Position numbers and translations under genes: made by a program
Shown: positions 61,875 through 64,000 of the stretch, piece by piece
Position numbering within the stretch: the stretch's first letter is position 1
How the letters are laid out: each line of letters begins with the position of its first letter
Assembly: GCA_964371945.1 (NCBI GenBank)
Contig: CAYJPA010000007.1
Coordinates: 1-64,000, forward strand
Source: CAYJPA01 sp964371945
GTDB lineage: Bacteria > Chloroflexota > Chloroflexia > Thermomicrobiales > UBA6265
Direction of reading: 5' to 3'
DNA: 64,000 nt
The notes under the pieces: generated by a model
The model's input: the letters and a program-made list of their open reading frames with translations, nothing else
What the model was told of the DNA's origin: nothing
Database searches by the model: none

Positions 61875-63524
61875 ATGAACGGTGCGCGCGCGGTCGCCGA
61901 GATTCTCAAACGCGAAGGCGTCGAGATTCTGTTCAGTTACCCCGTCAATCCGATCATCGAAACCGCGGCCGAAGTGGACATCCGCACGATCGTTGTGCGC
62001 CAGGAACGAACCGGCCTCCATATGGCGGATGCGGTCGGACGCGTCTCCTCGGGCAAAACGGTCGGCGTTTTCGCGATGCAACAGGGTCCCGGCACCGAGA
62101 ACGCATTCGGCGGAGTTGCCCAGGCATACGGTGATTCCGCTCCGATGGTCGTCTTGCCGGCCGGTTACCCTCGCCGCCAGATGAACGTCCCGCCCCAGTT
62201 CAATGCGTTCCTTAATTACCAGCATGTGACCAAGTCGTGCGAACAAGTCGTCATGCCGGACGCGATTCCGGATGCGATGCGACGGGCCTTCACCCAAGCG
62301 AAGAACGGTCGTCCACGGCCGGCCCTGGTTGAGATCCCTGCAGATGTCCTCTCCGAGGAATTCCCGGGCACCCTCAACTACACCCCGTCGATTCGCGCGA
62401 GGTATGGGCCGGACCCCGCCGATGTCGGAAGGGTTGCGGCCGCCTTGGTTGCGGCCCGACGCCCGGTGATCTATGCGGGACAAGGTGTTCATTACGCCGA
62501 GGCGTGGAGCGAACTGCGTGAGCTGGCCGAGCTGCTCGAAGCGCCGGTCACGACCAGTCTGCAGGGCAAGAGTGCGTTTCCAGAAGACCATCCACTGTCG
62601 CTCGGTTCCGGCGGTCGCTCGATGCCGAAACCGGTGCGCCATTTTCTCGACCTTGCGGATCTGATTTTCGGAATCGGCTGCAGTTTCACGATCACCGGTT
62701 TTGGCGTGACAATGCCGGCGGGACCGAAGTTCATCCAGGCGACCCTCGATCCGGCCGATCTATCGAAAGACGTCCCTGTCGACGACGCCCTCCTCGGCGA
62801 CGCGAAATTGACACTGCAAGCCCTGCTCATCGAAGTGAAGGATCGTCTTGTAGGCAAAGTTCGCGATCGCGCCGCCGGGGTTGCGGCGGAGATCGCCGCT
62901 GTGCGAAATGAGTGGCTTGCGAAATGGTCACTGAAATTGGATTCTGATGAAACGCCACTCTCCCCCTATCGGGTGATCCGGGATCTGCTTGCCACGGTCG
63001 ATGTCGATCGAACGATCATCACCCACGACGCGGGCAGTCCGCGCGATCAGATCTCGCCATTCTGGGTATCGCGAACGCCGTTGAGCTACATCGGCTGGGG
63101 CAAAACGACCCAGCTCGGTTACGGGTTGGGTCTGATGATGGGCGCCAAACTCGTGCGTCCAAATTACCTCTGCATCAATGTCTGGGGCGATGCCGCGATC
63201 GGTTTCACCGGAATGGACTTCGAAACCGCCGTTCGTGAGCGAATTCCAATCTTGTCGATACTTTTCAACAACTTCTCGATGGCGATCGAGCTGCCGATCA
63301 TGCAGGCCGCGACCGAAAAATACCGGAGCACCGATATCAGCGGTCACTACGCCAATTTCGCCAAAGCACTCGGCGGGCACGGGGAGCGAGTAACCGAACC
63401 GGGTGAGATCATCCCGGCGATCAGGCGAGGAATTCGCGCGACCGAGAACGGAACGCCGGCATTGATCGAATTCATAACGGCGAAGGAGATCGACTTTTCG
63501 CTGTTCCCAGCCGGTGCTCGTTGA
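61875..63524 (+). CDS. Thiamine pyrophosphate-dependent enzyme (acetolactate synthase-like)
   Basis: 549 residues. The N-terminal catalytic glutamate is E44 in VVRQERTGLHMADA. Middle domain and C-terminal TPP site follow, with G438-D439 in NVWGDAAIG and ILFNN ending the pyrophosphate motif. This is the acetolactate synthase/benzoylformate decarboxylase/oxalyl-CoA decarboxylase-like family. No small regulatory subunit is nearby, so a catabolic decarboxylase or ligase is more likely than branched-chain biosynthesis. Start ATG has GGAGGCG upstream. Confidence 0.88.
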   Translation: MNGARAVAEILKREGVEILFSYPVNPIIETAAEVDIRTIVVRQERTGLHMADAVGRVSSGKTVGVFAMQQGPGTENAFGGVAQAYGDSAPMVVLPAGYPRRQMNVPPQFNAFLNYQHVTKSCEQVVMPDAIPDAMRRAFTQAKNGRPRPALVEIPADVLSEEFPGTLNYTPSIRARYGPDPADVGRVAAALVAARRPVIYAGQGVHYAEAWSELRELAELLEAPVTTSLQGKSAFPEDHPLSLGSGGRSMPKPVRHFLDLADLIFGIGCSFTITGFGVTMPAGPKFIQATLDPADLSKDVPVDDALLGDAKLTLQALLIEVKDRLVGKVRDRAAGVAAEIAAVRNEWLAKWSLKLDSDETPLSPYRVIRDLLATVDVDRTIITHDAGSPRDQISPFWVSRTPLSYIGWGKTTQLGYGLGLMMGAKLVRPNYLCINVWGDAAIGFTGMDFETAVRERIPILSILFNNFSMAIELPIMQAATEKYRSTDISGHYANFAKALGGHGERVTEPGEIIPAIRRGIRATENGTPALIEFITAKEIDFSLFPAGAR

Positions 63525-63564
63525 AATGAACGTTGATCTCTAGGCCGTAACCGCGGGGTGCCCG

Positions 63565-64000
63565 ATGCTCGAGCGATTTCATGTTCCGAAAGCCGATCAG
63601 ATTCGCGTTTCCGAAGTGGCGCTACGTAAATGCGTGACCGAGGTCTTCGTCGCTTGCGGCGTGCCATCCGATGCGGCGGCGGACGGCGCCGATGTCCTCG
63701 TGACCGCCGATCTGCGCGGCGTCGAAACGCACGGCGTATCGAACATGCTGCGCGCTTATGTCGGCTGGTTCCAGAACCACGAACTGAACCCAACGCCCAC
63801 GCCAGTGCTCATCCGCGAGGCCCCCGGCATCGCCGCGTTCGACGGCGACCGCGGGCTTGGCATCCTCCAGGGCAAATGGGCGATGCAGACCGCAATCGAC
63901 AAAGCACGCGCCGCCGGGGTCGGTGTCGTCACAATCAAGAACAGCGGCCATCTGGGGCCGGTCGGTCACTTTGCGATGCAGGCCGCAAAGCAAGAGATGA
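63565..64000 (+). CDS. Ldh-family (malate/L-lactate-type) NAD(P) dehydrogenase, cut by the window edge
   Basis: The first 145 codons of a ~350-codon gene. VTADLRGVETHGVSNM holds the His of the family's active site, and GVGVVTIKNSGHLGPVGHFA is its conserved loop. This is the YlbC/ComC/malate-L-sulfolactate dehydrogenase family, which oxidises 2-hydroxyacids or ureidoglycolate. ATG 63565 is the only reasonable start seen. It follows the TPP enzyme by 40 bases, so a shared pathway is likely. Confidence 0.85.
   Translation, partial: MLERFHVPKADQIRVSEVALRKCVTEVFVACGVPSDAAADGADVLVTADLRGVETHGVSNMLRAYVGWFQNHELNPTPTPVLIREAPGIAAFDGDRGLGILQGKWAMQTAIDKARAAGVGVVTIKNSGHLGPVGHFAMQAAKQEM

Noticed and set aside
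1..64000. tRNA, rRNA or known riboswitch genes
   Set aside because: No cloverleaf with a TTCGA-type T-loop, no rRNA-like stretch and no recognised aptamer was found by eye; a covariance-model scan could still find a short one.

Overview
The window looks like a chromosomal piece of a GC-rich, probably Chloroflexota (Thermomicrobia/Thermomicrobiales-type) genome. That assignment is inferred from the gene repertoire: many family-5 peptide ABC cassettes with Tat-type binding proteins, several GntR/FCD regulators, a large NB-ARC/TPR/LuxR regulator, DinB and KGG proteins, and dispersed TGTAG-headed palindromes. No rRNA, tRNA or CRISPR array was found. The right edge cuts through an Ldh-family dehydrogenase gene.

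Layout. (1) 113-1896: a two-gene ATPase plus PD-(D/E)xK-like nuclease pair resembling a small anti-phage module, with slightly lower GC than its surroundings. (2) 1983-4288: a class III aminotransferase overlapping a glycosyltransferase-like gene. (3) 4523-13424: a secreted/surface protein locus with a seven-repeat beta-propeller protein, a ThuA-like protein, a thrombospondin-type-3 calcium-repeat protein, and two Cys-rich repeat proteins ending in LPETG and FPNTG sortase-like signals. Strong terminators and a heptamer tandem repeat lie between them. (4) 13637-19221: a LuxR-type ATPase regulator divergent from an HTH/coiled-coil gene, a phosphoesterase and two DinB genes (one frameshifted). 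Three palindromic elements spaced exactly 104 bp apart lie between the DinB genes. (5) 19222-30945: a catabolic block. A minus-strand operon (GntR, SDR, threonine-synthase-like, SelA-like, DUF3830) diverges from a peptide-type ABC operon lacking ATPases, followed by AstE/AspA-, RraA- and mandelate-racemase-family genes. (6) 31099-31852: pyrophosphatase and KGG stress protein. (7) 32340-41939: a GntR-led operon-like run with SDR, a wrecked sugar ABC transporter carrying an IS21-family remnant, a 2-hydroxyacid dehydrogenase, an M24 peptidase, a complete 2-oxoacid dehydrogenase E1alpha/E1beta/E2 set and an HpaI aldolase. (8) 42210-46555: gamma-glutamyltransferase followed by 5-oxoprolinase PxpA-PxpB-PxpC. 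(9) 46865-52511: hydrolase, SDR, flavin/F420 oxidoreductase, a signal-less binding protein, a PPOX-family protein and an MBL-fold protein. (10) 52710-64000: GntR, phytanoyl-CoA dioxygenase family protein, a complete five-gene Dpp-type ABC transporter overlapping a hydrolase-like gene and an EthD gene, then a TPP enzyme and a truncated Ldh-family gene.

How it fits together. Most of the right three quarters reads as several independently regulated uptake-and-catabolism cassettes for amino-acid-like or sugar-acid-like compounds. The gamma-glutamyltransferase/5-oxoprolinase set predicts use of gamma-glutamyl compounds such as glutathione. The ATPases at 58453-60463 are the only ones of their type in the window and could in principle also serve the ATPase-less permeases at 25837-27689. 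The least explained signals are the ATPase/nuclease pair, the sortase-like surface proteins without a visible sortase, the fixed-period palindromes, and two sets of putative GntR operators.
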